Assembly: GCA_011109175.1 (NCBI GenBank)
Contig: RDEW01000026.1
Location: 823,695 to 887,694, forward strand
Origin: Dicyema japonicum
Lineage: Eukaryota; Dicyemida; Rhombozoa; Dicyemidae
Length of the DNA stretch: 64,000 bases
Reading direction: 5' to 3'
Made by a program: the position numbers and the translations under genes. Positions 45,160 to 57,029 of this stretch are shown piece after piece (the first letter of the stretch is position 1; each line of letters begins with the position of its first letter). Under the pieces are notes generated by a model. The model had not been told where the DNA came from and did no database searches. It saw nothing but the letters and a program-made list of their open reading frames with translations.

Positions 45160-46280
45160 TTGTATGGTTCGTAAAAAGAATTCAAAGATTAATTATGAAA
45201 CAAAAATTAAAATTGCTAAAGACATAAAACATGGTTAATTTTCAGAAAGAGATCTCGCTAAAAAGTATAAAACGAGCAACGGTATCTTTTTAAATAATTA
45301 TAATTACAGGTACTTTTTCTCGCATTAAACAAAATTTGGTTTATTATTTTGACGTGAGATTAACTGAATGCGATCGAAACAAGGAATCATGCGATCCAAA
45401 TAATCAATCTTCTACACAAGATAAATCGTCTACACTAGATAGATTAGTTTTTGAAACTTTTCTACGTTTGAGAAATGAATTTCTTCCAATTTCTGGAACC
45501 ATATTAAAACTCATTGCAAAAAAAATTTCTACAAAAATAAATTATGAATCATTTAAGGCATGGATAGCCGGTTCAAGAAAAGGCACGAGTTGCTATTCAA
45601 AACTATAAGTGGAGAAAAGAATTTTTCTTTTGTATCCAATTTTTTCTCTGACAACTGTTTGGGAACTGTAGGAAGTGAAAATATTTTCAACTGTGACGAA
45701 ACAGCTTTATACATAAAGCGAACGCCGTCGAAATTTTTTTTCAATTTAATGACAAATGCAATTGAATCAAAAAGAGTAAAGTGAAGGTTTCCTTCTCCTT
45801 TGCTGTAATGCACTTGGTGATAAGCTAAAACCTCTATTAATTGGAAAATTCAAATCTCCTCGGTGTTTAAAAAATTTTAACGCCGAGGATCACGGAGTAC
45901 TATTTGCTGCCTCAAAAAATTCGTGGATGACTAGTGAGAAAATGATGCCAGAGATAACAATAATTAATTGCTAGCAGAAAATTAACGAAAACAGATCAAA
46001 AATTTTGGAAAATGTAGAGTTGGACGAAGAATTAATAATTGACGTGATAGCAGATGTTATAATAATGGATTCGACAGATTTTATTCAGGACAAAATCACT
46101 TATGATGGATATGAATCCAAAAAATCATCAATTAAAGAAATCATAAACATCATGAATTCTCTAGAAGATAATATTCTTAGTACATGTCCACAAAGTTTAA
46201 AAATTTACTACGAATTTCGAAAAAAACTATCAGGAGAACTGAAAAAACAATTCGGCGGGAAAATTATTGATTATTTTTAA
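45160..46280 (+). mobile_element. Tigger/pogo transposase, broken and internally deleted
   Basis: Starts at MVRKKNSKINYETKIKIA (45,163) with a psq-type HTH (ERDLAKKYKTSNGTFSRIK) formed across a 28-nt intron-like segment. Then FLRLRNEFLPISGTILKLIA, RFKKRHELLFKTISGEKN, FNCDETALYIKRTPSKF (first catalytic Asp), NALGDKLKPLLIGK and SKNSWMTSEKM. The second and third DDE residues are missing; the text jumps to an acidic C-terminal part (46,005-46,270). An in-frame stop near 45,236 and a frameshift near 45,560 confirm decay. Confidence 0.85.
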
Positions 46281-46309
46281 TAGTATATGTTGGACACACA
46301 ACCACTCTG

Positions 46310-47850
46310 TAAAGTCCAAACCTATAGAAGAACCAAAAATAGAAGATTCTACAGATAACAAGTCACTATTGATCACAGTTCACTGTACTATGAGTCTGAT
46401 AAAAATTGCGAATATCCTAAATTTTTACTATCAATATGGATTTTTGAGGATGAACCACAAAAGACCGGGCTCCTTCCGATTAGATTTCCGCGACAATAAC
46501 CACATGGTCGAATATATGAAGGCCATTAATGAGACCTGTCCCTTTGGACCTGACAACCACCACTTCAGAACGCTCATCAAAACCTTGTGAGATTGTTCTA
46601 AGGAACCTTCCTTTCTGGGTGAGTAAGAATGACCTCCTTGCCTACCTTCAGGAGATGGCACCCTCAACTTCGATGGTAACCCGAATGTCAAGAGGATCAC
46701 AGCCTATGGCAAAGTCCTCAGTTAGTAGTAATGCGGAGGCCACATCGTTGATACGTTGTGGATTTTACATTGGATCAAACAAGATCGAATGTGAGTGGAT
46801 GAAGAGGCCCCCTCCCATCTGCTACAACTGTGAACGCATCGGCCACATCGCGGCACAGTGTAAGGAAAAGAAGAGATGCATCAAGTGTGGAGGGGAGCAC
46901 GATCTTCTTATGTGTGAATATCCATCGAACGTGAGGACCAAGTGTATCAATTGTGAAGGAGCAGGACACAATGCCCGCCATAGAGGATGTCCGGCAATGA
47001 GAGAAGCATCGAAGAAGATAATTTCCATACAAACAGTGTCTAGAAAAGAAGGAATCAAGCCAATTCATGAAATGACGTGGACCAATACTTCACATACTCC
47101 TGATTGGCCGGTGGAGATGAGCGCTAAAAGGAAAAATTTGCAGAGAAAGTCAGAAGTTTGCGAGATGGTCAAACAGACGGAAGAGATTATGAAAACTGAT
47201 AGCTCTCACATTCGTGATGGATCGGTGGATCTGGGCGCCAAACGTAAACATGAACAGAGCAAAGCAGGAATCCCCGAGTCGGTATCTCGGGAGCTGAATG
47301 GTATTGTCTCTCGTCTGAACAATTTATGCAAAATGCTGAAAGTGGATTTTTGGAGTCTGGTGGACCTGGCTGTGGAGAGCGCAGGCCACCAACCAAACCG
47401 TTGAAAAGTAAATTGAAAGTAGTGATGGTGAATGCCCGCTCCCTGGTGAAAAGGCATGATGAACTAGCGCTACTTGTGAGGATTGCCAAGGTGGATGTCT
47501 TGGTAGTCAACGAGGAAAATCAAACAAGGAAAGAATATAGTATGGAAGGTATAACTCGGTGGGCATTCCATGGAAAGATGGAGCAGTAGCTGGAACTTCA
47601 ATCTTTTTTCGAAACGGTTTGCAAACACGGAATGATTGCAATGTAATGGCCGATGAGTCGGAATTTGTGTCCGTGGTTATTCTATGTGGAGGGAAATGGA
47701 TAAGCGTAGGAGGGCTATATTCTAAAGACTTGGCCCGATCTTCTGCGAAATTGTCCAATTTCGAAACTAACCCGATGTCGATTTCGGTAGGAGACCTCAA
47801 CGCTAAGAATACGAGCTATGGATGCTGCAAAAATAATAACAATTTACTGC
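46310..47850 (+). mobile_element. Jockey-like LINE, ORF1 and endonuclease 5' half
   Basis: ORF1 reads at 46,380-47,404: an RRM-like stretch (SFRLDFRDNNHMVEYMKAIN, CEIVLRNLPFWVSKNDLLAY) shifting frame near 46,565, then three zinc knuckles (CYNCERIGHIAAQC, CIKCGGEHDLLMC, CINCEGAGHNARHRGC). The endonuclease begins at about 47,400 (LKVVMVNARSLVKRHDELAL, VDVLVVNE) and proceeds to SVGDLNAKNTSYGC near 47,823, where it stops and unrelated sequence begins. The remainder resumes at about 50,235. Confidence 0.88.
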
Positions 47851-47854
47851 AACT

Positions 47855-50202
47855 CAGGATAATTTTAGAAGGTTTTTTTATTAACTAAAGTATCAGATCT
47901 CTGGTTATCGACATTCTCGTGTACACAACCGACGATAGTTCCCGCTCTTCTTTATGTGCTTTATCAATCAGCAATCCTCAGACCATTTCCCCTGATAACA
48001 AGTGCTTCTTCATGTTTCCTCAAAATTTTGTCAGAAAACCGACAGATATTGCCATTCAGGTCGTTCTCCTTGATATTTAGATGTTGGATGTCTCAATGGA
48101 GGATATTCAGTCGACCGTTGGGAAGAAAGTCTTTGTGAGTCCAATCATAATTATTAAACCCTCAAATGTCGTCTCCAGGAGCATTTCAAATGCCAAGTCC
48201 ACTAATTGGCTATGAGAACAAAAATAAGTTGTTTGACTTTGAGCATAACGCCCATCTGTTCACCTCATCAAGTTGTGCTTGTTATTACTTTAGGAAAATC
48301 AACCACGTGGGAGGATATGACCTATTCTACTGATATTGTGCTACAGAGAGACTTTAATATTGCCTTCACTTCATCGAGGAGTGCAAAGTATTTTTGGGGG
48401 GTAAATGGTAGATTCTGGATTATGATGTCCCCCGAAAGGGACGAGACCACGATTAGTAATAAACTGAATATTCTGTACAAGAAGACTCTGTCGGTTGATT
48501 ATATGGCCATGTTCTACGTTTTTGCTGCCCGGGTGTCTCCCACTTCCTTTCACCTCATTTGTGCTTGTGTGACTGACGCCGTCGACCAATCGTTTCTTTA
48601 CTTTGACAAGAGTGGTTATCAGCAGGTCGTTTCCACTAAACACTATAACGTACATTTTATGTTACTCTAAGATTCCTGGATATCAGCAGATATTCGTTTC
48701 GGTCTCTGGTGTTATATGATAAAACCACTGGAAGCTGCAAGATCTATTTCGACCCCTTTTTCGAAAATTTGCTGGGAGTTTACGTGGAGTTCTTTGAAAG
48801 CTCAGAAGGGACCCCCCAAATAACATTCCTTAACGAAGACAAATCCCGAATATTTACAAAGTCTTTCAATTACCCATCTGATGCACTCGTAAGACTATTT
48901 TATTATCATTTAGCCAAATACTAACAAATCTGTCCATAATTCGACTGAAGGTTGACTCTGGGGTTATTTTAGCTGATTCTCCGTTGAATGGATGCTATTC
49001 TACACGTGATGTTAAGATTATCAGTAATTCCTTGATATATTTCAGCTGAAACTATTTATGAGGAGAATCTGTCCGACGACGTTGAAGTGACTGCATTAAA
49101 TGATACGCTTGTTGACATTGCATGTGTTCAAAGTGGAGATCAAAGTAATGTCGATAATGTAAGCAGTAGGCGATTCCTTTGATCGTCCTGTTGACTTTGT
49201 AAGTTTTGATGATAAAGTTTTACCTGGTATTATGGATAACTGACGTCTAGACGATAATATTGCTGAAAGTTTGGTGGCAACTGATCCTGGATCACCAGTC
49301 GATGTAACACACACAGTAATCCACCAGGATGACATACAGGTGACTCAATCACTCTTTACTGGAGTGGAGGAATCGACTAAGGAAGGTTTGTGATATTTCA
49401 ATTGCTAGTTGAGGTTGTAATTGAGGACATGAAAGCTGAGGACCTAATTGGTGAACAGTCTGTGACTCAGGAGACTGATGAAGGTTTGATGGTAAGTGAC
49501 CTTAATAGTTGAGGTCTATATTGAAGAGTCTGTCATTCAAAGAGTGGAGGACACCAATGAGGGGGGTTTGATGATTACTAATAATAATTAGGTGAGGATG
49601 ATGACCAGTCTCCTCATAGTAATTCCATGGATGAACATTTTGTGATTGAACATTTTTCATCAAGAGAGGACGGTTTGGTCGTTTAAACAATTCCTAGTGG
49701 CTGAGACTCTCAGGGATTCAAACAGTCCAGTTGACCCAGCACGTGAGGACGACCAGCTTATAGTGTCTGGGGTGTCAATCCCACTAATCTCAACTGAAGA
49801 TAACCAGAATTCTGATCGGAATCAGCAAAATACTGCACCAATGACTCAAATGTCTGTTATTAGCGAGGGTTAGTCAATGTGAACGATTGTAGTCGAGATT
49901 ATCGTTGGTGATTCAGAAGATGGTGATAATTCTAATCAAAGTAAGTTTATCATTTTGTTATAATTATTGGCTGTTGTGAATTTTGTTGATAATTTTCAGA
50001 TGGTTTGGTAGATATTGCTGTTTATGTAAATTGCCGTATTCTGAATATATTTGGCTTACTACTCCCTGTCTTTTGCATTTTGTACGCATACTTGAGTACA
50101 CTGAATATTTTGAACCTTTCTTTGATGTTTATTACTTTGATTCATAACATTTCTTATTTTAGATTCTGCATGAATGATGTACTTAGACGTTTGGTAGTTT
50201 GA
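47855..50202 (+). CDS. Unrecognised spliced gene for an acidic membrane protein, inside a LINE
   Basis: Many small exons joined by ~20-26-nt introns, plus a 60-nt one. Early exons (47,889-48,660) encode IRSLVIDILVYTTDDSSRSS, NPQTISPDNKCFFMFPQNFV, GYENKNKLFDFEHNAHLF and YMAMFYVFAARVSPTSFHLI; one or two joins there (near 48,170 and 48,330) are unresolved. After a join near 48,650 come VLYDKTTGSCKIYFDPFFEN and FNYPSDAL. From 49,046 the exons are strongly acidic and several restart with a VEV(V/Y)IE-like word. The last exon (49,999-50,202) has two hydrophobic segments (IFGLLLPVFCILYAYL and ILNLSLMFITLI) and a short basic end. The region splices cleanly from 48,700 to the stop, so it looks like a live gene. 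The start codon is unclear; no known family is recognised. Confidence 0.6.
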
Positions 50203-50234
50203 CTTAATGAATTTAATATTCATAGTCAGAGTAC

Positions 50235-52245
50235 GAAGCGACACATTCTCAAAGGGGAGACTACTCCTTGCAGATTTGGCTAGCGAAGTTGGAGTTGAGG
50301 TCTTGACGTCCTAACCATTTCTCATACAACGGAGCTGACATGTTGGGATTGGCTCTAGTGTCTCCACAGCTCCTGGATTATGTGGACGGACCAGCGTTGC
50401 TTTGGGACATTGGGAGTGATCATATTCCGCAGGAAATATCTATAAACTTAGAATTAAACATTGCAGAAAATATTTTCCTATACTACGATACTTGGTCGAT
50501 AGACTGGGTACATTATCGTCATTATTTGTCTGAGACCTTACTATCGAAGACTATCTCTTGTTCTACACCTAATGAGCTGGACGTTTTCGACAGGTACTAT
50601 CCAGCACTATGCTGACGTATCTTCAATTATATGGAAGGAAGGTTTACTCGAAGAGCTTTCTGAAGAGCAAAGATTTTTGCCCACCTATAATACGGGATCT
50701 TATTCGCGAGAGGAATACTCTGAAGGCGAAGCACAGACGATGTATTGATATGTGGGACAGGAAAATCTTGAAATACAAAATTGATGTGATCCAAACAATG
50801 CTACAAGAAGCTTGGAAAGTAAACGCCGAAAATAAATTGAAGAGTGCAGAAAACCCTTGTTTCTGGAAAATGTACAGGAGGCTAACGAATGGGAGTTTAA
50901 AAGCGAAAAACATTAAGCTAGCCGATCAAAATGAAGGACAATCCCATTGGAAAAAGTTCCTTCGGTATTCCGAAATCAACTAGAGAATATACAGGGTGTT
51001 GATCCTATTAGTGTTATAAATGAAAAATTTTCAGAGGAGTTGCCTAATTTCATGGATTACTCTATGGAAGATCTGGGTAGTTTGACAGAAAAAGTCTCAA
51101 TGGCAGAAGTTAGAATAGCAATTCGTGAATACAAGAACAAGGCCCCAGGATTTGATGGCATTCCTATGATTATGTTCAAAGAAGGTTCTGATGAACTATT
51201 GTCTGTTCTACGAGAGATACATGAGTCGAGTTTCAGTGTCGGACACGTGCCTCCTTTATGGAAACGATCTATTGTTAAGATGATCCTCAAGCCAGTAAAA
51301 GCAAGGAAGGATCCCCTCAGTTATAGGCCGATAAGTCTTATATGTTCTACATCAAAGATTATGGAACGTATTGTATTTAAGAGACGGTATATAGAGGGGA
51401 GCAACTTTCTACGACCTAATCAATTTGGTTTCCGTCCGGGAAGATCATGTGGAGATTGTATCCACTCACTAAACTACGAAATTATAAATACACTGGAGAA
51501 GAAAAGCCAGTTGAGCCTTATTTGTCTCGACATATCAAAGGCATTCGACAGTGTATGGCACGAGGCGTTATTTCGTCAACTAGTTCGCTCTAAAATAACC
51601 AAAGAAATGTTCCTATGGTTGAAAGACTATCTAACCGGGAGGATATCCCACGTGGTAGTTGGTGGAAGTTATTCGGATGGAATATCATTTAAAAGAGGAG
51701 TGCCACAGGGATCTATTTTTAGCTCTTTGCTATTTAACATATTTATGGAAGATTTTCCGTCTCCGCAGAACGTCAGAACCAAACTAATGATTTACGCGGA
51801 CGACATTTTAATCCTCGACGGAAAAATCCAGTTATTTGAGGATAAGCAGGCCGGGTAGACATCAGCCCTACACTCTCTGTATACCAAGAGTTTCGTCATT
51901 GAAATATTTGGGGATTTCAGTCGATGGAAGAGGATCATACATGAAGGACATCGAAGGGCGAAGAAAAAAGGCTTTGCAGACACTGTACTGCACTAAAAGA
52001 CTGAAGCTAGACGTTGATTCCATGCTCTTCATCTTCCGGAATGTGATTCTTCCCAGACTGATCTACGGAAGCGAGGGATAGTTCTACACCCCTCGAGAGA
52101 AAGGATTCTCGTCCGACTGGAGAAAACACGGCGGGCGGCGATAAAACTAGCCCTCGTAAGAAATTACATTAAGCCTGACGGAGGAAGAGAACAAACTTGT
52201 CAGGCCGATCAAGGAGGACATCCTACCGAAATTGTAAAATATTAT
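50235..52245 (+). mobile_element. Jockey-like LINE, endonuclease 3' half and RT
   Basis: Resumes the element of 46.3-47.85 kb: KGRLLLADLASEVGVEVLTS, then one base shift into PNHFSYNGADMLGLALVSPQ and GSDHIP (endonuclease end). The RT frame 50,947-51,858 reads GFDGIPMIMFKEG, SYRPISLICSTSKIMERIV, QFGFRPGRSCGDCIHSL, CLDISKAFDSVWHEAL, GVPQGSIFSSLLFNIFM and LMIYADDILIL, with SSLKYLGISVDGRGSYMKDI downstream. It is truncated by an R2-like fragment near 52,260. Confidence 0.9.
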
Positions 52246-52259
52246 TTAATTTGTGATTA

Positions 52260-52665
52260 AAGGAGATGGGAAGAGACCTGATGGATGACCCTTTTCCCCT
52301 TCACGTCTGGAAGATCTTTGGTCTGGGCCGCAACTTGCATAGACACGTTCTCAAGCACGAACATTTTTAAATCGGTTCAGACACCTGGAGCAGCTGCTTT
52401 GACTGCGGAAAACCTAAAAATCAAGAAATATTCTTGCCTCGGGGATCGCTACCGATTTACTCCTGTTGCGACCGAATCATCGGGAGCCGTTGGTCCAATG
52501 ACGGCTGAATTCTTGCAAGAACTCGGAGGATTGCTTGCCAGAAAGAAAAGGGATCAACGAGAAGGGTTATGGCTAAGACAAAAAGATTGGAATAGCCATA
52601 CTCCGAGGGAACTCGTTCGCAATCCACGCAGCAGGCTTCCTCAACTGACATTTGTTTAATTGTTA
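52260..52665 (+). mobile_element. R2-like LINE 3' fragment
   Basis: Begins GGGAAGAGACCTGATGGATG and reads, with shifts, RPDG, GRSLVWAATCIDTFSSTNIF, YSCLGDRYRFTPVATESSG and RSRLPQLTFV. It is about 95% identical by eye to 29,930-30,290 over the shared part and retains the ~31 bp missing there. It sits at the broken 3' end of a Jockey-like LINE. Confidence 0.85.
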
Positions 52666-53183
52666 AAAAAAATTTTTTGTTTAAAAAAAAAAATTTTGTG
52701 ATTTAATAAATTAACTTTCCATTTAGTACAACTTTTTATACATTTAACAAGTTAATTTTTATGGAGATTTAATTGACTTTTTTAGGTCCCTTATCATAAT
52801 TTAAAGGAAGAATTATCAAAATATGTAGAGCACTTTATAGGAGAAAGGAAGTCGACGCACACTTTCCTTAAAAGGGACGGGATGTTTATCCAAGTCTGTC
52901 TGGCTAATAAAAAGAAGGATGTCAAAAGTCGTCACAAAAACCATCAATAACGTTCGTTAAAAAATATATTGAAAACACTGGTATGGAGTCTAGAGCAGCG
53001 AGGGTTACTGTGGAGAAAAGGAAACAAAAGTCGTCACAAAAACCATCAATAAACGTTTATTACAAAAAATATATTGAAAATATTGACTACCCCCCGAATC
53101 CATTGATCTTCGTCCAAAATGGGGTATCCGGGAGACATTCGTTAATTCAAAAAACGTGCATCAAACGCTTCTTTGCTCATCTA
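52665..53183 (+). repeat. Exon-like stretch with two direct repeats
   Basis: The plus strand has an acceptor-like TTTTTTAG at about 52,784 followed by HNLKEELSKYVEHFIGERKS and FLKRDGMFIQVCLANKKKDV. A block of about 55 bp (AAAAGTCGTCACAAAAACCA ... AAATATATTGAAAA) occurs at 52,927 and again at 53,028. The second copy lies in KQKSSQKPSINVYYKKYIEN. I do not recognise a gene; it lies tail-to-tail with DDX55. Confidence 0.35.
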
Positions 53184-53185
53184 AA

Positions 53186-55069
53186 TTAACGGAACCGCCA
53201 AACCTTCCCGCTTTTCAACTTCTTCAATAAACCACAGTCCTCATCAATCTCATCCAAGTCATCCTCATTCAAAAGCATATCACTTTTGACACGTGACTTC
53301 TTCGCCTTCAACTTTTCCCTCTACAATTCAAAAAACAAAGTACTCTCTTAGCATATTTTGCATTCAGCCTCCTCTTAGCCTCTTTTTTGGCCAGATTGCC
53401 CTTAGCCATCTTCTTCCTTTCAATTTCTCGCCTCTTCTCCTTATAACAAACACTTTCCACGTCTACTGGGGACCGCGTGAACCCAGACACATCACATTTT
53501 CTTATTTCGACCATTTGTGGGATCTTCAACAGGCCGAAACAGCTGGCCAGTGATCCGACAAGCATTTCTGACACGTGACTACATCACTTACTGTTAATAT
53601 CGAACAACTGCCTTAGTGGATGCTTCAAATATGCCTTCACATAGCTCACAAAGGCCAGAACACCCTTCTCCATGAACTCCCGTTCAGTCTCCGACAGAGA
53701 TCTCAATTCTCCAGTTAACTCTGACAACCCGATGCCGTCCTCGAACTCATCCAAGTCAACCTAAAGTCACTAAAATCATCCACCTGCTGATTAATCCTCA
53801 GAAAGTTAACGTACACCTCCTCGTGGTCATTCAGTAGTATTATGGCTCGTCCCTCCTTCCCCATTCTGGCGTCCGACCACACCGATGAACAAACGAGCTG
53901 GCCACTTTAGGGGGATCGTACTGAACCACCCAATCCACGTCAGGAACATCAACACCACGTGCAACGATATCAGTGCATAGTAACACTCCACTAGGGTTAC
54001 AATAGTCACCACCTCCCAGAGGAGACAAATTGGGAGTAAATTGAGTCCCTTTTCCCGCGCTGTTTACGGTTAAGACAGAAAAAAGGAATTTCAGGTAACA
54101 GTCTGGAGAACACCCGATGAAAGTACGATGTCTCCGCGCACGTGGCATAGAATATAATAATTTTGTGTCCATTATTGCGTTTAATAAAGCCGTGAATGAA
54201 ATTGAACTTCGCCATTGGACTGAGACACTACACGTGACTGATTTACTCACTTTGTAGTAGTTGTTCAGTTTAGAAGGCGTCGAAGACGAATTGAGGGACA
54301 CAATCTTGTGGTTCCTCATCCCAAATTTCATAAGGGAGGTTATTTCGGCGTTGAGGGTGGCTGAGAAGATCCCCGTCCTCCTCTGTTTCGGAAGATAACG
54401 CAGAATAGTCTCGATGCTGTGGTTAATCGACATTTTACTTTGCTTTGTACCCGTCTGCCAGGAGTCTATCGGCCTCGTCAATGATGAGAACTTCCTGAAG
54501 TTATCAAAGCACTTACCAGTCGTTCCAGACACGAGGCAAAGTCGAAACCGCTGTGTCTCTGCCTTAGAAACGCCTCAGCTCTCCCAGGAGTGCACACAGT
54601 GACGTTGCCACTAAATTATCTACGAGGAAAACCCGTTAGTGGTGAACTCCCCTATGCAATCCTTCAGAGATTGTCCCCCAACCAACTGACAGAAAGAGAA
54701 TGGTAATGAAGTCATAAAGTGGGTAAATACGGTATAAACTTGGACGGCCAGCTCCCTGGTGGGCACGATGACGAGGGCGAATATCTGGACATAAGTAAGA
54801 AGGGTTACGTCGTATTTGTTGATCTTAGAGGGAAGTTTGAGAAGACGTTCAATTATTGGAATTACATAGGCAAGGGTCTTTCCACTTCCAGTGATTGCGT
54901 GGACAGAAACGTCGTAGTTTTGAAGGAATATAGGGATCGCCTTGAGCTAACGATTTATAGATAAATGTACCTGAACTGGTGTTAGAGAAGTAAAATTAAG
55001 CCCCTTTATGCTGTCAACTACAGTGTCATTTAGTTTTATGTTATGCTTTTGTAATTGTCCCTCCAACAT
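53186..55069 (-). CDS. DDX55: DEAD-box RNA helicase DDX55 (Spb4)
   Basis: Start [20 protein letters not shown] (55,069). The Q motif LTPVQ runs through a 24-nt intron (54,947-54,970) into [20 protein letters not shown], with SGKT of the Walker A. Then [11 protein letters not shown] (motif II, DEAD), [17 protein letters not shown] (motif III SAT), [39 protein letters not shown] (motif V) and [10 protein letters not shown] (motif VI). The C-terminus has [31 protein letters not shown], a lysine/arginine-rich helix and [20 protein letters not shown], matching the Spb4/DDX55 tail. Family members act in 60S ribosomal subunit assembly in the nucleolus. A single missing base at about 53,869-53,871 (inside HRCGRTARMGK) breaks the frame; everything before and after aligns, so a sequencing indel is likely. 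Confidence 0.93.
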
Positions 55070-55079
55070 AAATGTCCCA

Positions 55080-56170
55080 CAAGGAAAGTTTTTAAAGCAC
55101 GTGACAAATTTAAAAAATATTTAATCAAAAATTAATATTCTTTCGTACTTATTATAACAATAATTATGATTTTCAGGAATAGAATTGGGCATTCCTTTCA
55201 TGGTGGACGAGAGTTCTTTAAACATTCGTTTATCTCTCCACCAGTCTTGATTCTAAACATAGTCGATGTATTATGCCACAGGGCTACGCGTTACCCGAGT
55301 AGACTTACCCCAAAGAAAGGGGTATTTCACCATCTTTTAAGCTTTTCACATATCCACTTCATTGAGCTCCCACGTGTAATCGCAGATAAGTATTCTATTG
55401 CGTCGTGTAGTTATTTGGTCCACTGATTTGAAGACAACACATACTTCTATCACCAGACACTTGAAGGATCAGCACATTTTATTTTGGAAGGGATATTTCT
55501 CTATTTATTTGGATGTTAAGGAATCCACCAGATTCAATTCTTTCGAGGGAAATGTTAGCCTTTCTTTCTATTTTCGTTTACAAATTCTTCCTTAGTTCCT
55601 ATCCAGTTGAAATACCCTGTGAGATACTGTGAAGAAGGATAGAGGTAAATAATCAAGTGATAGACAAGAGTGACACCACCAGCTCTACCATATAAGTCGT
55701 TGTTTACTGGAAATGAGGTGGACCATATAATTTACTTTTTGGGAGTTAAATTTCCTCAATTTTAGGTTACTAAACTGTTCCTTTACATGTTGAATTTGAG
55801 AATCCCATTTTTTGGGTGAGGTGGTGACGTCTCTCTATGCACCTCATGTCTTAATCCCCTTGTCAAGGATGAAAATACGGAACGGAATTAGCAGAAACTA
55901 GTATATAATTTTCTGTGAAAAAGTCACAGCGGTAGAACGTATGGAAGGTGGTCGTTAAGTGGAGAGCGAATTTGAAAGTCCCAAGTTGTTCTCCAAAATT
56001 TGTTCTTGACGAGATTCGAACCCCGAGTATAGTGTCACTTACGATTCTTTGTTCAGAAATCTCTTATATCCGAGTCCATCAGTTCGTCCATTCACATGGG
56101 AAGAATCATGAAAGACTCATAGTATTCTAAAGATTTCCTGAAAGGGAGACATGTTCGGTTCAACTACCTT
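55080..56170. other. No gene assigned; LINE 5' signature
   Basis: GAGGTGGTGACGTCTCTCTATG at 55,829 resembles LINE 5' ends at 26.4 and 44.7 kb, but no endonuclease text follows convincingly. A plus frame at 55,398-55,595 has TSITRHLKDQH, faintly BED-finger-like, too weak to call. Confidence 0.35.
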
Positions 56171-56174
56171 CCGA

Positions 56175-57018
56175 GACTCAATCTACTTCATTTGTTTTCA
56201 GGGTAATCACGTTCATGTTGAAATTAGAGGAATCAATGAACTCAGACCCTAAGGCTATTTGAAAGGTCCCCCACTGTTTGACATGTTTTATGAGGATAGT
56301 TGAACGAGTCAGTCTGTTTGGGGTCACTTGGTTCCAAAATCGAGTGACCCAAGAAATAAGATACAAGTCACGTTAAGTAAAAATGTCACAACTAAGGTTA
56401 TGGAGTATATGAAATAGTGGCCACGTGGTCGAATGATTCCTCTCCGTCGGACACACGACACAATTTGTAAACTCCGTAAGATTCAGTCAAAATATAGAAG
56501 CCATCCCCGAAACGGCCGATCTCCTCTTCTGGGGTTCCAACGAAATATTTTAAAAATCCGTCTTCCACAGCTCGATATTTCTCCCAGTCATCGGGCCTCG
56601 GGGAATCAAATACGAGATTGTGCCTCAAACGAAACTTGGATGACATCACTTTGTATGTGGGACCTGAGTGGACCCCCTTCTTGTTATATTTTAGCAAAAA
56701 AACGGGAGTTATTGCTAACATTACCAGGACTAAACATATAAGCCTATTCGAACCCGAAAGTACAACGACCCCAAAATACTTTGATGAGACTATCTTGGAT
56801 TTCCTTATGGAATCAGTCATTCTGTACATTTGAAGTGATCTCATATCTCGGAAGTCTTCAATACTCTTAGTTGAACTGACTCTTTTAACCTCCGACATCA
56901 TCGGATTCCATTTGGTGGTGGTATTTCCATAAACAAAGTGAAAGGACCCAGAACTGATTGAATCCGACCATCTGAGGAGAGGCAACCCATCAACTAAACC
57001 CATAACTCTCCAACTCAA
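56175..57018 (-). CDS. Unrecognised membrane protein
   Basis: An uninterrupted 206-codon frame (57,018-56,398) with a single hydrophobic segment (NRLICLVLVMLAITPVFLL, about residues 91-109) after a hydrophilic N-terminal part, then DSPRPDDWEKYRAVEDGFLK and GRFGDGFYILTESYGVYKLC, a stretch with beta-propeller-like spacing. A second minus frame (56,366-56,178; FWNQVTPNRLTRSTILIKHV) may be a further exon. Strictosidine-synthase/APMAP-like architecture (N-terminal anchor plus propeller) is a weak possibility; no diagnostic motif is seen. Confidence 0.4.
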
Positions 57019-57029
57019 CTATTAAAGTC

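Noticed and set aside
52780-53190. Argonaute PAZ exon
   Set aside because: Resemblance is limited to a KKYIE--YPP-PL stretch and the continuation does not match; kept only as a low-interest observation.
55398-55595. BED zinc-finger (hAT) fragment
   Set aside because: Only TSITRHLKDQH resembles the second half of a BED finger; the Cys pair is not in place.
56010-56030. B-box-like GGTTCGAATCTC on the minus strand
   Set aside because: No A box at the right distance and no similarity to the SINE family; chance match.
56398-57018. APMAP/strictosidine synthase-like gene
   Set aside because: Only the general layout (anchor then glycine-rich repeats) fits; none of the family's signature motifs can be seen, so it is left unnamed.
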